From assembly GCA_025966135.1 (NCBI GenBank), contig JAOPVP010000049.1:1-64000 (forward strand): DNA of 64,000 nucleotides, in the 5' to 3' direction. The notes beneath the pieces were generated by a model that was not told the origin of the DNA, searched no databases, and was given only the letters and a program-made list of their open reading frames with translations. The position numbers were made by a program, and so were the translations under genes. Within the stretch, counting starts at the first letter, position 1. Each line of letters opens with the position of its first letter. Below, in pieces: positions 8,200 through 17,413 of the stretch. The DNA is from Frankiales bacterium (GTDB taxonomy: Bacteria; Actinomycetota; Actinomycetes; Mycobacteriales; SCTD01).

Positions 8200-9263
8200 C
8201 GGGCGTACACCTCGAGGAGGCGGGGGACCACGGAGGAATCCCAGTCGTAGTCCCGTGCCCGCTCGCGACAGGCCTCGGCGGTGCCGCTGCGCTGCGCCAG
8301 CTCGAGCGCCTCTGCGCACGCCTGGGCGAGCTCGTCCGCGGTTGACCCCGACAGGACACCGACAGACTCGGTGACGATCTCGGCCGGCCCACCGCCGTCG
8401 TACCGGACGACGGCGGGCGTGCCGCTGGCGAGCGACTCGACGACCGTCATGCCGAAGGACTCGGCATGCGAGGGCAGCACGGTCGCCCAGGCTGCGGCAT
8501 AGGCAGCGCGCAGCGTCGTGTCGTCGACCAAGCCACAACGCGTCACGAGGTCGGCGTCGAGGTCCGGCGGTGGCGTGCCCGGGCCGAGCAACCAGACCTG
8601 CAGCTGGGGAAGCTCCTTGCGCAGCAGCGCCGCGGCTTCAAGCAGCAGGCCCACACCCTTGCGCGACTCGGTGAGTGACCCGGCGTAGAGCAGAGTCGGA
8701 CGGGTCTCCCTCGTCCCGGCGCTGTGCTGCGCCCACCGCACACCGGGCGGTACGACGGTCGCCGCGCGCCCGTAGTCCGACTGCAGGTAGTCGCCGGCTG
8801 CGCGCGAGACGCAGACGTAGGTGCCGATATGAGCGGCGACGAAGCGGTGCAACCGCCTGTCGCTGCGGGCTTCTCGTGACCGCTTCGCAGGAAACCCGTG
8901 GTCGGTGAAGACGGTCTGCAGCCTGCCGGACCGGCCGACAAGGGCGGCGGCCGCGGCGTCCGCCGTGGAGGTCGCATGCCAGACGTCGACCCGGCCGGCC
9001 AGTGATGGTGCTGCCAGGTGCGCGAAGGCCTGGCCACCGAAGGCGACCTCCACCTCGAGGTCACCGAAGCGTCGGCACCGACGGATGGGAAGTCGCTGCA
9101 CCGGGACGTCGAGCACGGTGTCGCGGCCCGGACGGCTGCCGGTGGAGAGCAGCGTGACCTCGTGCCCCGCCCGGCGCAGTCCGGCCGCGAGCTCGTGGGC
9201 ATAGCGCTCGCCACCGCGCCGCACATCGGGCCAGCAGTGGACGGACGACAGCACGACGCGCAC
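8196..9263 (-). CDS. Glycosyltransferase family 4
   Basis: A retaining GT-B transferase of 355 residues. VRVVLSSVHCWPDVRRGGER contains the N-terminal glycine-rich turn. YAGSLTESRKGVGLLLEA starts the C-terminal domain, and ESFGMTVVESLASGTPAV carries the E-x7-E signature. It heads the minus-strand block running down to 4801. GTG 9263 follows the purine tract AAGGGGGG. The 87-base gap to the divergent fusion gene should hold both promoters; a CGATATGGG segment on the minus strand at about 9288-9296 is a possible -10 region. Confidence 0.88.
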   Translation of the reverse strand: MRVVLSSVHCWPDVRRGGERYAHELAAGLRRAGHEVTLLSTGSRPGRDTVLDVPVQRLPIRRCRRFGDLEVEVAFGGQAFAHLAAPSLAGRVDVWHATSTADAAAAALVGRSGRLQTVFTDHGFPAKRSREARSDRRLHRFVAAHIGTYVCVSRAAGDYLQSDYGRAATVVPPGVRWAQHSAGTRETRPTLLYAGSLTESRKGVGLLLEAAALLRKELPQLQVWLLGPGTPPPDLDADLVTRCGLVDDTTLRAAYAAAWATVLPSHAESFGMTVVESLASGTPAVVRYDGGGPAEIVTESVGVLSGSTADELAQACAEALELAQRSGTAEACRERARDYDWDSSVVPRLLEVYAR

Positions 9264-9350
9264 GGTCCCCCCTTCTGGCAATCCCACCCATATCGGGGGA
9301 GCCCCGTGACAGACTCTCACGGCCGAAGCCGCTGCCTGTCGAGGAGGAAC

Positions 9351-11537
9351 GTGCGTCGCCCGACGGTGCTCCACGTGGTCGAGCACTGGGGCCGGCCGAG
9401 CGAATCCTTCGTGGTCGATGCGGTGCGCTCGACGACCGCCACCCGCGCAGTGGTCGCGGCCCAACGACGCGTCCTCGGCAGCGACGGCTGGGCGGTGCCC
9501 GTCCACGACCTCTCCGGCTGCGTCGACGCGGCCCAGCCAGATCCGCTGCTCAACTACCTGCCGCCGTCCAAGGGCGCCAAGGCGCTGACCCGGCTCCCGG
9601 TGCGCGCCCGCGAGGTGCATGCCGTCGTGGCGGCCGTCGCCGTTCGCGAGCGGGCCGCCGTCCTGCACAGCCACTTCGGGCTGCCGGCCTACGCGACGTG
9701 GCGTGCGGCCCGTCGGTTGCGTCGGCCCTTCTCCGTGTCCCTCCACGGCTGGGACGTGCTGGTGGCCGCCGACGCGGACCCGGCGATGCTGGAGGCCTTG
9801 GTGGCGGCGGACCTGGTCGTCGTGCCGTCAGAGTTCCTCGCGCGCGCGGTGCTCGCGCGTGGCGTGCGCGAGGAGGTCGTCCGCGTCGTCCCCAGCGGGC
9901 TCGATCTGGCGACCCTTCCGTTCCGGGAGCGCACTGTGCCCACAGGGCCGCCCCTGATCACCTTCGCCGGGCGGTTCGCTGAGAAGAAGGGAGTGCTGGA
10001 CGCCGCGCGGGCCCTCGCCCGGTTGCAGCGCTCCCGACCGCTCCGGGCGCGTTTCGTGGGCCATGGCCCACAGCTCGGCGCGCTCGAGGGGCTCATCGCG
10101 GAACTCGGGCTCGCTGCGGAGGTGCTCGACGGCCGGGTCTCAGGGGCAGTACGACGAGCCCTGGCGGAGACCGATCTGGCGGTGACCGCGAGTCGCACCG
10201 GCGTCGACGGGGACGCCGAAACGCTCGGCCTGGTCAACCTCGAGGCGCTGGCCTGTGGTGTCCCGCTCGTCACCACCAGCCACGGGGGTACGGCGGAAGC
10301 GGTGCCGGCCGGTGCGGCCGAACTGGTCCCCGAGCACGGGGACGTTCCCGCTGCTCTCGCCGCGGCCCTCGAACGGCTCCTCGACCAGCCGGAGCGGTGG
10401 CCGGCGATGGGTCGTGCGGGCCGCGCTCACGTGGCGGCCCACTACGAACTGGGCGCCCGGGTCGCTGACCTTGAGCGGCTCTGGCGCCAGCTCGCGGAGG
10501 GTGGCTCCGACCTGTCCGTGCCGGCGGTGGCCACGGGGTCGGTCCGGACAAGCGTCGTGATGGTGACGCACGACCGGCGGGCGTTGCTCGAGCGGTCGCT
10601 GGATGCGCTGGGCGCGCAGACACGTCCGGCTGACGAGGTCGTGGTCGTCGACAACGGCTCCGCGGACGGTACCGCCGAGCTTCTCGCCCGCCGGGTGGCC
10701 GCGCAGGACCCGCCGGGGCTGCGCGTGCTGACCCGGCCGGGCAACCTTCCGGTCGCCGAGGGTCGCAACCTGGCTGTCGAGGCCAGCACCGGCGACGTCA
10801 TCGCTTTCACCGACGACGACTGCCGACCACGGAGCACGTGGCTGGAGTGCCTGCTCGCCGGGATGCGCGACGGGATCGGGTTGGTGCAGGGACGGACGAC
10901 AGCGGATCCGGACCAGCCGTTGGAACGGTTGTCTCGCACGCAGTGGACTCCCGCCGAGTTCGGCCTCTATGAGACGTGCAACATCGCTTACCGGCGTGAG
11001 CACCTGGCGCGCGTGGGCGGGTTCGACCTCGGCTTTGCCGAGGACGTCGCCCAGGCTCTCGGACCCCGCTGGGAGCACTACCCCTTCGGGGAGGACACGG
11101 ACCTCGGCTGGCGGATCAAGAGGTCAGGAGTGGCGAGCGCGTTCGCGGTGCATGCCGTGGTGGACCACGAGGTGTCTCCCCCTGACACCGGCGTGCTGCT
11201 GCGCCGAGCGGCACTGGCGGCGGCGTTTCCCGTCCTGGTACGCCGCGTTCCTGAACTGCGCGGCACGTTCCTGACCGCCGGTGTCGTCCTGGGGCCGCAC
11301 CGTGCCCGCATGTGGGTGGCCGTCCTTGGGGTCGGTCTGGGGGTGGCGCGTCGCGATGTCTGGCCGCTCGCGCTCGCGCTGCCGTACCTGGACAGGCTGG
11401 TCGGGTTGCGCACCCTGCACCGACCGACCGGCCGGCGACGGCTCCTTGGGGAGGCGGCGGTGATCGTGCGTCGCGATGCGGTCGAGACGGCGGCGTTGCT
11501 ACGCGGGTCGGTGCGCGCTCGGTCAGTGGTGCTGTGA
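9351..11537 (+). CDS. Two-domain glycosyltransferase (GT4 fused to GT2)
   Basis: A 728-residue protein joining two complete catalytic modules. Residues 1 to about 385 are a GT4: RPTVLHVVEHWG at the start, then VTFAGRF-like ITFAGRFAEKKG, and LVNLEALACGVPLV for the GT4 nucleotide site. From about residue 397 it becomes a GT2: SVVMVTHDRR, VVVDNGSADGT, FTDDDCRP and FGEDTDLGWR. The GT2 part ends RARSVVL, matching two separate GT2 proteins nearby. Such a fusion could add two successive sugars. A strong Shine-Dalgarno, GAGGAGGAA, stands just before GTG 9351. Upstream frame extension is antisense to the divergent GT4. Confidence 0.9.
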   Translation: MRRPTVLHVVEHWGRPSESFVVDAVRSTTATRAVVAAQRRVLGSDGWAVPVHDLSGCVDAAQPDPLLNYLPPSKGAKALTRLPVRAREVHAVVAAVAVRERAAVLHSHFGLPAYATWRAARRLRRPFSVSLHGWDVLVAADADPAMLEALVAADLVVVPSEFLARAVLARGVREEVVRVVPSGLDLATLPFRERTVPTGPPLITFAGRFAEKKGVLDAARALARLQRSRPLRARFVGHGPQLGALEGLIAELGLAAEVLDGRVSGAVRRALAETDLAVTASRTGVDGDAETLGLVNLEALACGVPLVTTSHGGTAEAVPAGAAELVPEHGDVPAALAAALERLLDQPERWPAMGRAGRAHVAAHYELGARVADLERLWRQLAEGGSDLSVPAVATGSVRTSVVMVTHDRRALLERSLDALGAQTRPADEVVVVDNGSADGTAELLARRVAAQDPPGLRVLTRPGNLPVAEGRNLAVEASTGDVIAFTDDDCRPRSTWLECLLAGMRDGIGLVQGRTTADPDQPLERLSRTQWTPAEFGLYETCNIAYRREHLARVGGFDLGFAEDVAQALGPRWEHYPFGEDTDLGWRIKRSGVASAFAVHAVVDHEVSPPDTGVLLRRAALAAAFPVLVRRVPELRGTFLTAGVVLGPHRARMWVAVLGVGLGVARRDVWPLALALPYLDRLVGLRTLHRPTGRRRLLGEAAVIVRRDAVETAALLRGSVRARSVVL

Positions 11538-12491
11538 GCCGCCGGGGTTCCTGGATCCCTGCCCGGCTGCCCGGGGACGGAAGTGGCCACCCTCGACCGG
11601 CGTACGGGAGGCGGCGAGGAAGCCGACCGCGAAGCCGGTCATGCGCAGCAGCGCGACCGCCAGCCGACGCGCGTCGCGGTAGCGCAGGTGCAGCCAGGCG
11701 TCGTGGATCCCCCAGTCCCACCAGGCCTCGCGGATGACGTGCCGCATCCGGGACCGGTCGGTGCGGTGCAGCTTCGCGATCCGGGCACCGGTCCCGAGCC
11801 CGTACCTCAGGTGCAGGGCAGCCAACTGCCCGTCGGTACGCCACTGGTGGTGTCGGGCGCGGGCAGTGGGCGCGAAGCGTCCGGTCCAGCCGGCCGCGAG
11901 CAGCCGGTCGAACAGGTCGACCTCGGGTGCCGCACGGAAACGGCCCCCGGCGCCGAGCGCCTCGTCCCACCCGCCGAGCCGCTCGAGAGCCTCCCGGCGT
12001 ACGGCCAGACTCGCCCCATGGCCGAGGCTGCCACGCGTGGAGCGGTCGAGCACCGCCGGCTCGACATCGTCCTTCACGGCCACGTCGTGGGTGTCCTCCT
12101 GCCCGTCTGGGACGCCGATCCACCCGGTGACGAAGCCGATCTCGGGATGCTCGTCGAGGCAGGCGGCGTAAGCGTCCGCCCACCCGCGTTCGACCTCGAC
12201 GTCGTCGTCGGTGAACAGGACCACTGGCGCGCGCGAGGCGCGCCATCCCGCGTTGCGCGCGCGGTTGACGCCGGGCTCGTCGCAGCGCACGAGCAAGGCG
12301 CCGTGGGTGCGCGCCACAGAGACATACGCGTCGTGGTCGCAGGAGGCGGAGTCGACGACCACGAGCTCGTCGCCCGGAGCCAGTGCGTCCCGCACGGAGG
12401 TCAGGCAACGGTCAAGCATGTCGACCCGATCACGGCTGGCAACGACGACGGCGACGGGTCCGCGCTCCGACACGTGCGGACCCACCTCCAT
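11523..12491 (-). CDS. Glycosyltransferase family 2
   Basis: A 322-residue inverting transferase. VAVVVASRDRVDML, VVVDSASCDHDA and FTDDDVEVERGW make up the GT-A nucleotide/metal region. The usual ED motif is replaced by APEVDLFDRLLAAGW. Its N-terminal half resembles the GT2 at 17414 (both have VVDSAS, GVNRARNAGWR or GASRARNAGWR, and a GHGA segment), so the two are probably related by duplication. The gene stands alone on the minus strand, overlapping the end of the fusion gene by 15 bases. ATG 12491 is chosen; a GTG two codons later is possible. Confidence 0.86.
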   Translation of the reverse strand: MEVGPHVSERGPVAVVVASRDRVDMLDRCLTSVRDALAPGDELVVVDSASCDHDAYVSVARTHGALLVRCDEPGVNRARNAGWRASRAPVVLFTDDDVEVERGWADAYAACLDEHPEIGFVTGWIGVPDGQEDTHDVAVKDDVEPAVLDRSTRGSLGHGASLAVRREALERLGGWDEALGAGGRFRAAPEVDLFDRLLAAGWTGRFAPTARARHHQWRTDGQLAALHLRYGLGTGARIAKLHRTDRSRMRHVIREAWWDWGIHDAWLHLRYRDARRLAVALLRMTGFAVGFLAASRTPVEGGHFRPRAAGQGSRNPGGSQHH

Positions 12492-12642
12492 CGATGCTGC
12501 TGCGGCTACTGCCGTACTCGCGCTGATAGCGTCCCATATCGATTGGCAGCCAGTATCTGGTACGGCGGCTCCTCCCTGGGCCGCGACCGCCCGTGTCCGG
12601 GACCCTCAAGGGCCCGGACTCGATCACGACCGGGGGACGTTC

Positions 12643-13422
12643 ATGCCCGAGGACGACGACCGGACGCACGCCGTGGAGTCGGTGGCGGATGCACCTGCGC
12701 CACGCGCCCGGGCCCCACGGACACCGGCCAAGGCAACCACCACGCGGTCGCGGGCGCCTCGCGCTGTCCCACCGCCACCCGCTGAGCCGGAGCCTGTCCC
12801 CGAGCCGGAGGCTGACGTGGCAGGCCGAGCAGGACGCGGCCTGGTCTTGGCGGTCGGTCTCGTGGTGCTTCTGGTCGCTACCGCTGCCGGGCTCGGTGCC
12901 GCCGCGGTGCTGCAGCGGCGTCCTGCGGTCTACCACTCGCAGGCGGTGCTGCTGATCGACCAGGAGCCTGCGCTCACGGCGAGTGGAGATGACGGCATCC
13001 TCAACAAGTTGACGCGCCTGCGCGTCAAGTACGTCGACATCGTTCACACCACTGTCTTCGCGGACGAGCTCGGGGCCAGGCTCGGGCTGCCGTCCTCGCG
13101 TGTGTATGCAGCAGTGGGTGCCACCGCGCCGTTGTCCTCGCTGCTGCTGACCGTCACTGCCGACGACGGCGACCCCACCGGTGCCCAGCGGATAGCCCAG
13201 GGTGCTGCAACCCTGCTCCGCGAGCAGTTGAGCGCCCAGCAGACTGGAATCGGCATCAAGGCGGGTCAGCTGGTCACGTTCACGGTCGTCACTCCCGCGA
13301 CGACGGGGACCAAGACGTCGCCGGCCGCACGGCGCACGGTGCTCGTCGGCGCTGTCGTGTTCGGCGCGGTCCTTGCGGGAGGCCTCGTCCTCCTGGACGT
13401 CCTGCGGCGTCGCCGAGACTGA
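12643..13422 (+). CDS. YveK/Wzz-like polysaccharide chain-length or co-polymerase protein
   Basis: A 259-residue membrane protein. The first 60 residues are Pro/Ala/Arg-rich and cytoplasmic. A hydrophobic helix follows at about 67-90 (GLVLAVGLVVLLVATAAGLG), then an extracytoplasmic domain beginning YHSQAVLLIDQEP, and a second helix near 233-252 just before the C-terminal RRRRD. This two-helix layout is that of Wzz/YveK proteins, which control polymer length. No tyrosine kinase partner or C-terminal tyrosine cluster is present here. It directly precedes the ligase/polymerase-like gene with 7 bases between them, consistent with joint function. ATG 12643 follows GGGGGA. Confidence 0.78.
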   Translation: MPEDDDRTHAVESVADAPAPRARAPRTPAKATTTRSRAPRAVPPPPAEPEPVPEPEADVAGRAGRGLVLAVGLVVLLVATAAGLGAAAVLQRRPAVYHSQAVLLIDQEPALTASGDDGILNKLTRLRVKYVDIVHTTVFADELGARLGLPSSRVYAAVGATAPLSSLLLTVTADDGDPTGAQRIAQGAATLLREQLSAQQTGIGIKAGQLVTFTVVTPATTGTKTSPAARRTVLVGAVVFGAVLAGGLVLLDVLRRRRD

Positions 13423-13429
13423 CCCGCCG

Positions 13430-15304
13430 ATGCCTGGCTCGCTGCTGGACCTTCTCGCCGTAGGGCTCGTCGTCGTCGTCCTGCGCGCCCGGCCGCAGGT
13501 CGTACTCGGTGTGCTCGCGGCAGCAATCCTTCTCGTGCCCGGTCCCCTCGTGGTCCCCCACACAGGAACCAGCTTCCTGACCCTTCAGCACGTGCTTGTC
13601 CTCGCCGGGTTGGGGCGGCTCGTGCTGGACCTGCTCGACGGCTCGGTGTCGCGCAGCGACCTGCGGCTGACGCGCGTGCACGCCGCGCTACTTCTGCTCC
13701 TCGCTGTCGCCTTCCTGGGAGGCATCGCCTTCGCGGCAGGCAGTGGGCCGCTCGGGGCGGCTGGGTTCCGGCTCGCGGACCTCGCGGACGCGCTGGGCTT
13801 CTTCACCGTCTGCTTGGTCCTGACGCGGCGGGTCGGTGCCTCTACGGCCCTCAGCGCTGCGGGTCTGGGCCTGCTTCTGGGCGCGGCCGTCGCTGCCGCC
13901 GAGCACCTGACCAGCGTGAGCTACGGACACGTTCTGTTCTCGCGGCTGCCCGCCCAGCAGTCCCAGTCGGCTGCCTTTCCGCTGTCGCTGAGGGGCGGCC
14001 AGCTGCGGGTCCGGGCGGGTGCAGAGTTCGCGCTGCAGTTCGCGTGGATCGTTGTCGCCATGACGCCGGCGCTGCTGGTGACCGCACTGCGCCGCCGCGG
14101 TGGTCTGTGGTTCGCGTCGGTTGGTGCTGCCCTGGCGGTACTGGTCGTCTACTGGTCCTACAGCCGCAGCGCCCTCCTTGCAGCCGCTGTCGCTGTGTGC
14201 CTCACTGCCGCGCTGGCGAGACAGCGCCTGCTCGCGGCCCTGGGTGCCCTGGGAGGGCTGCTGGCGCTCGGTGGCTACCTGCTGGTGCCCTCGATCGCCG
14301 GGCACCTCAACAGCTCGGTCGACACCGGGTCGATCGCGATCCGCTCGCTGCGGCTGGCGCCGGTGATGGAGCTCGCGTCCCACCACCCCTTCCGCGGCGC
14401 CGGCCTGGGGCAGCTCATCACCTCAGGGTTTCCCACCACCGACGAGGCGTTCCTGCTGGAGTACGTCGAGCTCGGTGTCCTCGGGGTGCTGGCGTTGACG
14501 ATCGCGCTGCTCGTCGCGCTGACGGAGACGGCGCGGAGTCTGCTGGTCTCGGAACGGGAGGACCGTCTCGTGGCTGCAGCGTGCTTCGTCGGGGTGCTGG
14601 CTTTCGTGGTCAGCTGCTTCACCTACGACGCCGCGACCCTCGTGCAGGGAGCGCATTCGCTGTGGCTGCTGGTGGCCGTCGCGACCGTCCTCGGGGAGCA
14701 GCGGCTCGGGCGGCGGGTGGTGCAGCCACGCGGGCCCCTGGTGCGCCGCGCGGTCGCGGGTGGCCTCGTCGGGCTGGTGGCCGGACTGGTGACGTTCGCG
14801 CTTGCTCCGGAGCACACGGCGCAGCGGGCGGTGTTCACGACGCTCCCGCTGCCACGTGAGGCGATCTCGGGCTACGACAACGTCTTCTTCGCCCAGCGGC
14901 TCATCAACACGGTCTGTGGAGCGGTGACGACCGCGGCCCTTCCTCACGTCTCGGTCGACTGCACCGACACGTTCGGAGCCGCCGGGGTGGGCCAGTGGCG
15001 GGTCCAGGCCGGCACGCCCGCCGCATTGGCCAACGCTGTCAACCAGTTGACCGAGCTGGCCCGTGACCGGGCAGGGATCCTCTACCTGCACGTTGCTCCG
15101 CTCGAGCACCCTCGGACGGGGCGCGACTCCTGGGCCGTGACGGCGCCGGTCTGGGCCTGCCTTGGCTTGGCTTTCCTCGTCACCCTGCTGTGGCCGACGC
15201 GACGGCTCGCACCCGTGCCCGAGCAGCCACCAACGGGGCGTGACCTCGCTCCACGGCCGTCCGCCCTTGAACAGCGAGCCGTGCTCGTCGCCGAGGGTCC
15301 CTGA
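13430..15304 (+). CDS. O-antigen ligase/polymerase-like membrane protein (Wzy/WaaL family)
   Basis: A 624-residue protein with about a dozen hydrophobic helices over the first 470 residues. Between helices lies a conserved-looking loop, HHPFRGAGLGQLITSG (about 320-335), typical of the Wzy_C/O-antigen ligase superfamily, where basic residues and a His-containing loop contact the lipid-linked donor. The last 150 residues form an extracytoplasmic domain and one more helix. It should polymerise or attach the glycan on the outer side of the membrane. It follows the YveK-like gene as an apparent operon. Its last 125 bases overlap the end of the convergent GT4 gene, an unusually long overlap. Confidence 0.82.
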   Translation: MPGSLLDLLAVGLVVVVLRARPQVVLGVLAAAILLVPGPLVVPHTGTSFLTLQHVLVLAGLGRLVLDLLDGSVSRSDLRLTRVHAALLLLLAVAFLGGIAFAAGSGPLGAAGFRLADLADALGFFTVCLVLTRRVGASTALSAAGLGLLLGAAVAAAEHLTSVSYGHVLFSRLPAQQSQSAAFPLSLRGGQLRVRAGAEFALQFAWIVVAMTPALLVTALRRRGGLWFASVGAALAVLVVYWSYSRSALLAAAVAVCLTAALARQRLLAALGALGGLLALGGYLLVPSIAGHLNSSVDTGSIAIRSLRLAPVMELASHHPFRGAGLGQLITSGFPTTDEAFLLEYVELGVLGVLALTIALLVALTETARSLLVSEREDRLVAAACFVGVLAFVVSCFTYDAATLVQGAHSLWLLVAVATVLGEQRLGRRVVQPRGPLVRRAVAGGLVGLVAGLVTFALAPEHTAQRAVFTTLPLPREAISGYDNVFFAQRLINTVCGAVTTAALPHVSVDCTDTFGAAGVGQWRVQAGTPAALANAVNQLTELARDRAGILYLHVAPLEHPRTGRDSWAVTAPVWACLGLAFLVTLLWPTRRLAPVPEQPPTGRDLAPRPSALEQRAVLVAEGP

Positions 15305-16226
15305 GCAGGTCGATCAACGCAGAGGCGAGCGACGCCGTGCTCCCCAGCACGGCACCGGACCCGCCGACCAGGCCTTCCGCCCCGGCAGGGGTCGTGACGA
15401 CGGGGATGCCGTGCGCGAGCGCGTCCAGGGTCTTCATCTTCGGCCCTGAGGTGTCCGGGCACGGAAACGCGAACACCGAGATCTGGCTGAGCAGGTCGCT
15501 GGTCTCCGGTACCTCTCCCAGCCACTCCACCCCTGGCAGGCTGCCGACAGGACAGGAGCCCCGGCCGGCCAGGAGCAGCCGAGCTCCGGGTACATGGGCA
15601 CGTACCCGCGCCCAGCCCCTTACCAAGGTGTCGGCGGCGTGCAGGTTGGGTGGCCACGACCAGTCGGCGAGCAGACCGACCACGGGCTCGTCGACGAGGG
15701 GCACCGGCTGGTCGGGCATCGGCACGGTGGCAGGCACGATCACGCCGCGGCCGACGGCCTGCCGCACCCGGGGGGAGAAGGTCCAGACCTGTCCGGCACG
15801 ACGCACCGCGGTGCGTTCCCCGCGCCAGTCCTGCACGTGTGGCCCCGACCAGTCCGTGAGCGCCGCGCGGTCCAGCCGGACTGCGTAGTGGACAGTGGCG
15901 ATGGAGAGCGTGGCGCCGGCCACCGCGGCGAACGATGCCGGGTCGTCCGCAATGCCGACAGCGCCTTCCGGCACCTCCCAGTCAGCCCGGACGATGTCGG
16001 AGCGGGGCTGCAGCACGGCCCGGCCGCGGACCCTCCACCCAGCCGCGTTCGGAACTGGCTGCCACTCGGCCCAGTCCGGCAACCCGGTCGGCTCCTGCGC
16101 GCGCCAGCACCAGCAGGTCACCTCGTGCCCCTCGGCGCGTAGCGCCTCTCCCAGTGCGAACAACTGCCGTCCCGCGGCCGACCCGTCGGCCAAAGGCGGG
16201 TGGTAGCTGACGAAGGCGAACTTCAC
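15180..16226 (-). CDS. Glycosyltransferase family 4
   Basis: A GT-B transferase of 348 residues. VKFAFVSYHPPLADGSAAGR starts the N-terminal domain. PVVGLLADWSWPPN and WLGEVPETSDLLSQISVFAFPCPDTSGPK belong to the C-terminal domain, with KTLDALAHGIPVVTT in the position of the E-x7-E motif: the first glutamate is replaced by a polar stretch, as in some divergent members. The GTG start overlaps the stop of the upstream GT4 (GTGA), so the pair is co-translated. The last 125 bases lie antisense to the ligase-like gene. Confidence 0.83.
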   Translation of the reverse strand: MKFAFVSYHPPLADGSAAGRQLFALGEALRAEGHEVTCWCWRAQEPTGLPDWAEWQPVPNAAGWRVRGRAVLQPRSDIVRADWEVPEGAVGIADDPASFAAVAGATLSIATVHYAVRLDRAALTDWSGPHVQDWRGERTAVRRAGQVWTFSPRVRQAVGRGVIVPATVPMPDQPVPLVDEPVVGLLADWSWPPNLHAADTLVRGWARVRAHVPGARLLLAGRGSCPVGSLPGVEWLGEVPETSDLLSQISVFAFPCPDTSGPKMKTLDALAHGIPVVTTPAGAEGLVGGSGAVLGSTASLASALIDLLRDPRRRARLAVQGRTAVERGHAPLVAARARVRAVASATAG

Positions 16227-17392
16227 GATGCTGCTTGCTCCCACAGCCGCTCGACCCGTCGGGCACTCGCCGTCCAGGTGTACTCCGCGAGTACGCGCCG
16301 TCGTGCCTTCTCGCCCTCAGCCGCCCTCCGGGCCTGGTCGCGCAGGAGCGCGACCAGGTGGCGGGCGGCGCTGTCCTCGTCAGCCGCCACATAGAGGCCG
16401 TCCCCGGCGCCGATGCCGCTGGCACCGCGCTCGTTGGCCACGACCGGCCGGCCCGCGGCCATGGCTTCGAGCACCTTGTTCTTCAGTCCCATGCCCGAGG
16501 GCATCCACGAGACGTGCACCGCGGTTCGATCCAACTCGGCGCGCACCGACGGGACGTCTGCCTTGAGCACCACTCCGGCTTGCACCAGGGCCTGCACCTG
16601 CGCGGAGGGCTCGCGGCCGACGAGCAACACAGTGGCGTCGGGCAGCGCGGCGCGAACGCGTGGCCAGATCCTCTCCACCAGCGCTCTGGCACCGTCGACG
16701 TTGGCCTGGGTCTCGAACGCACCATGGAATCCCAGGACCGGTGCGGTCGGCGCCGGCGCAGGATCGGGACCAGCGACGACGCCGTTCGGGACGACGTCGT
16801 AGCGTCCCGCCGGCACCTGCTGGGCGAGCAGGTCCGCGTCAGCCTGTGCCACCACCGCGACGCTGTGGCACTGCGGGTAGTGACGCTGTTCGTGCCGTAA
16901 GACCATGGCCCGCTGCCCTAGGTCGGTCGCGCGCCTCCACGCCGGCAACCGTCGGTTGCGCCACGATGCCGCCCAGGGATCGACGGCATAGTGGACCGCA
17001 GGCACCCTGATGCGCGCGGCGAGTTGCGCGGTCCCCCAGCCGACGAGATGCACGACGTCGGCATCGCGTGCCTCGTGTGCAAACGCATCCAGGAGGCGAG
17101 GTCGTTCGACGTACAAGGTGTGGGCGGGCTCCCGGACGAACTCGCTGCGGAACCGTCGGACCGCGTAGTCCAAGACCGCCGATCGGTCCGTGCCGAACCA
17201 CCGCGTGAGCACGCCATCCGGTAGTTTCCCGTCAGGTCCGGTCACCCGCTGCTCCAGCGCAGAGGGCGCCCCTGCCGCCAGCACCACGATCTGGTGCCGG
17301 CCGGAGAGCTCGTGGAGGTGGTGGTGCAGGGGGAGGACCACGCCGTCGGTGATCCGCCACGGCTCCCACGGGACGACCACGACGACACGCAT
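16223..17392 (-). CDS. Glycosyltransferase family 4
   Basis: A 389-residue GT-B transferase. MRVVVVVPWEPWRITDGVVL begins the first domain, LGFHGAFETQANVDGARALV starts the second, and GMGLKNKVLEAMAAGRPVVA is the nucleotide-sugar site (K-x-LEAMAAG). GLKNKVLEAMA places it near the PEP-CTERM/exosortase-type GT4 group, without other evidence of that system. The ATG at 17392 is preferred because TAGAGT lies exactly 7 bases upstream as a leaderless -10 box. A GTG at 17401 in frame would add three residues. The pair with the downstream GT4 is coupled by a GTGA overlap. Confidence 0.85.
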   Translation of the reverse strand: MRVVVVVPWEPWRITDGVVLPLHHHLHELSGRHQIVVLAAGAPSALEQRVTGPDGKLPDGVLTRWFGTDRSAVLDYAVRRFRSEFVREPAHTLYVERPRLLDAFAHEARDADVVHLVGWGTAQLAARIRVPAVHYAVDPWAASWRNRRLPAWRRATDLGQRAMVLRHEQRHYPQCHSVAVVAQADADLLAQQVPAGRYDVVPNGVVAGPDPAPAPTAPVLGFHGAFETQANVDGARALVERIWPRVRAALPDATVLLVGREPSAQVQALVQAGVVLKADVPSVRAELDRTAVHVSWMPSGMGLKNKVLEAMAAGRPVVANERGASGIGAGDGLYVAADEDSAARHLVALLRDQARRAAEGEKARRRVLAEYTWTASARRVERLWEQAAS

Positions 17393-17399
17393 CTTCCGC

Positions 17400-17405
17400 A
17401 CTCTA
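17400..17405 (-). promoter_or_regulatory. Predicted -10 box for the GT4 starting at 17392
   Basis: On the minus strand TAGAGT is separated by 7 bases from the ATG at 17392, the geometry of a leaderless promoter. Only 21 bases separate this ATG from the divergent GTG at 17414, so promoter elements of each gene must extend into the coding region of the other. Confidence 0.35.
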
Positions 17406-17413
17406 GTGACGGA

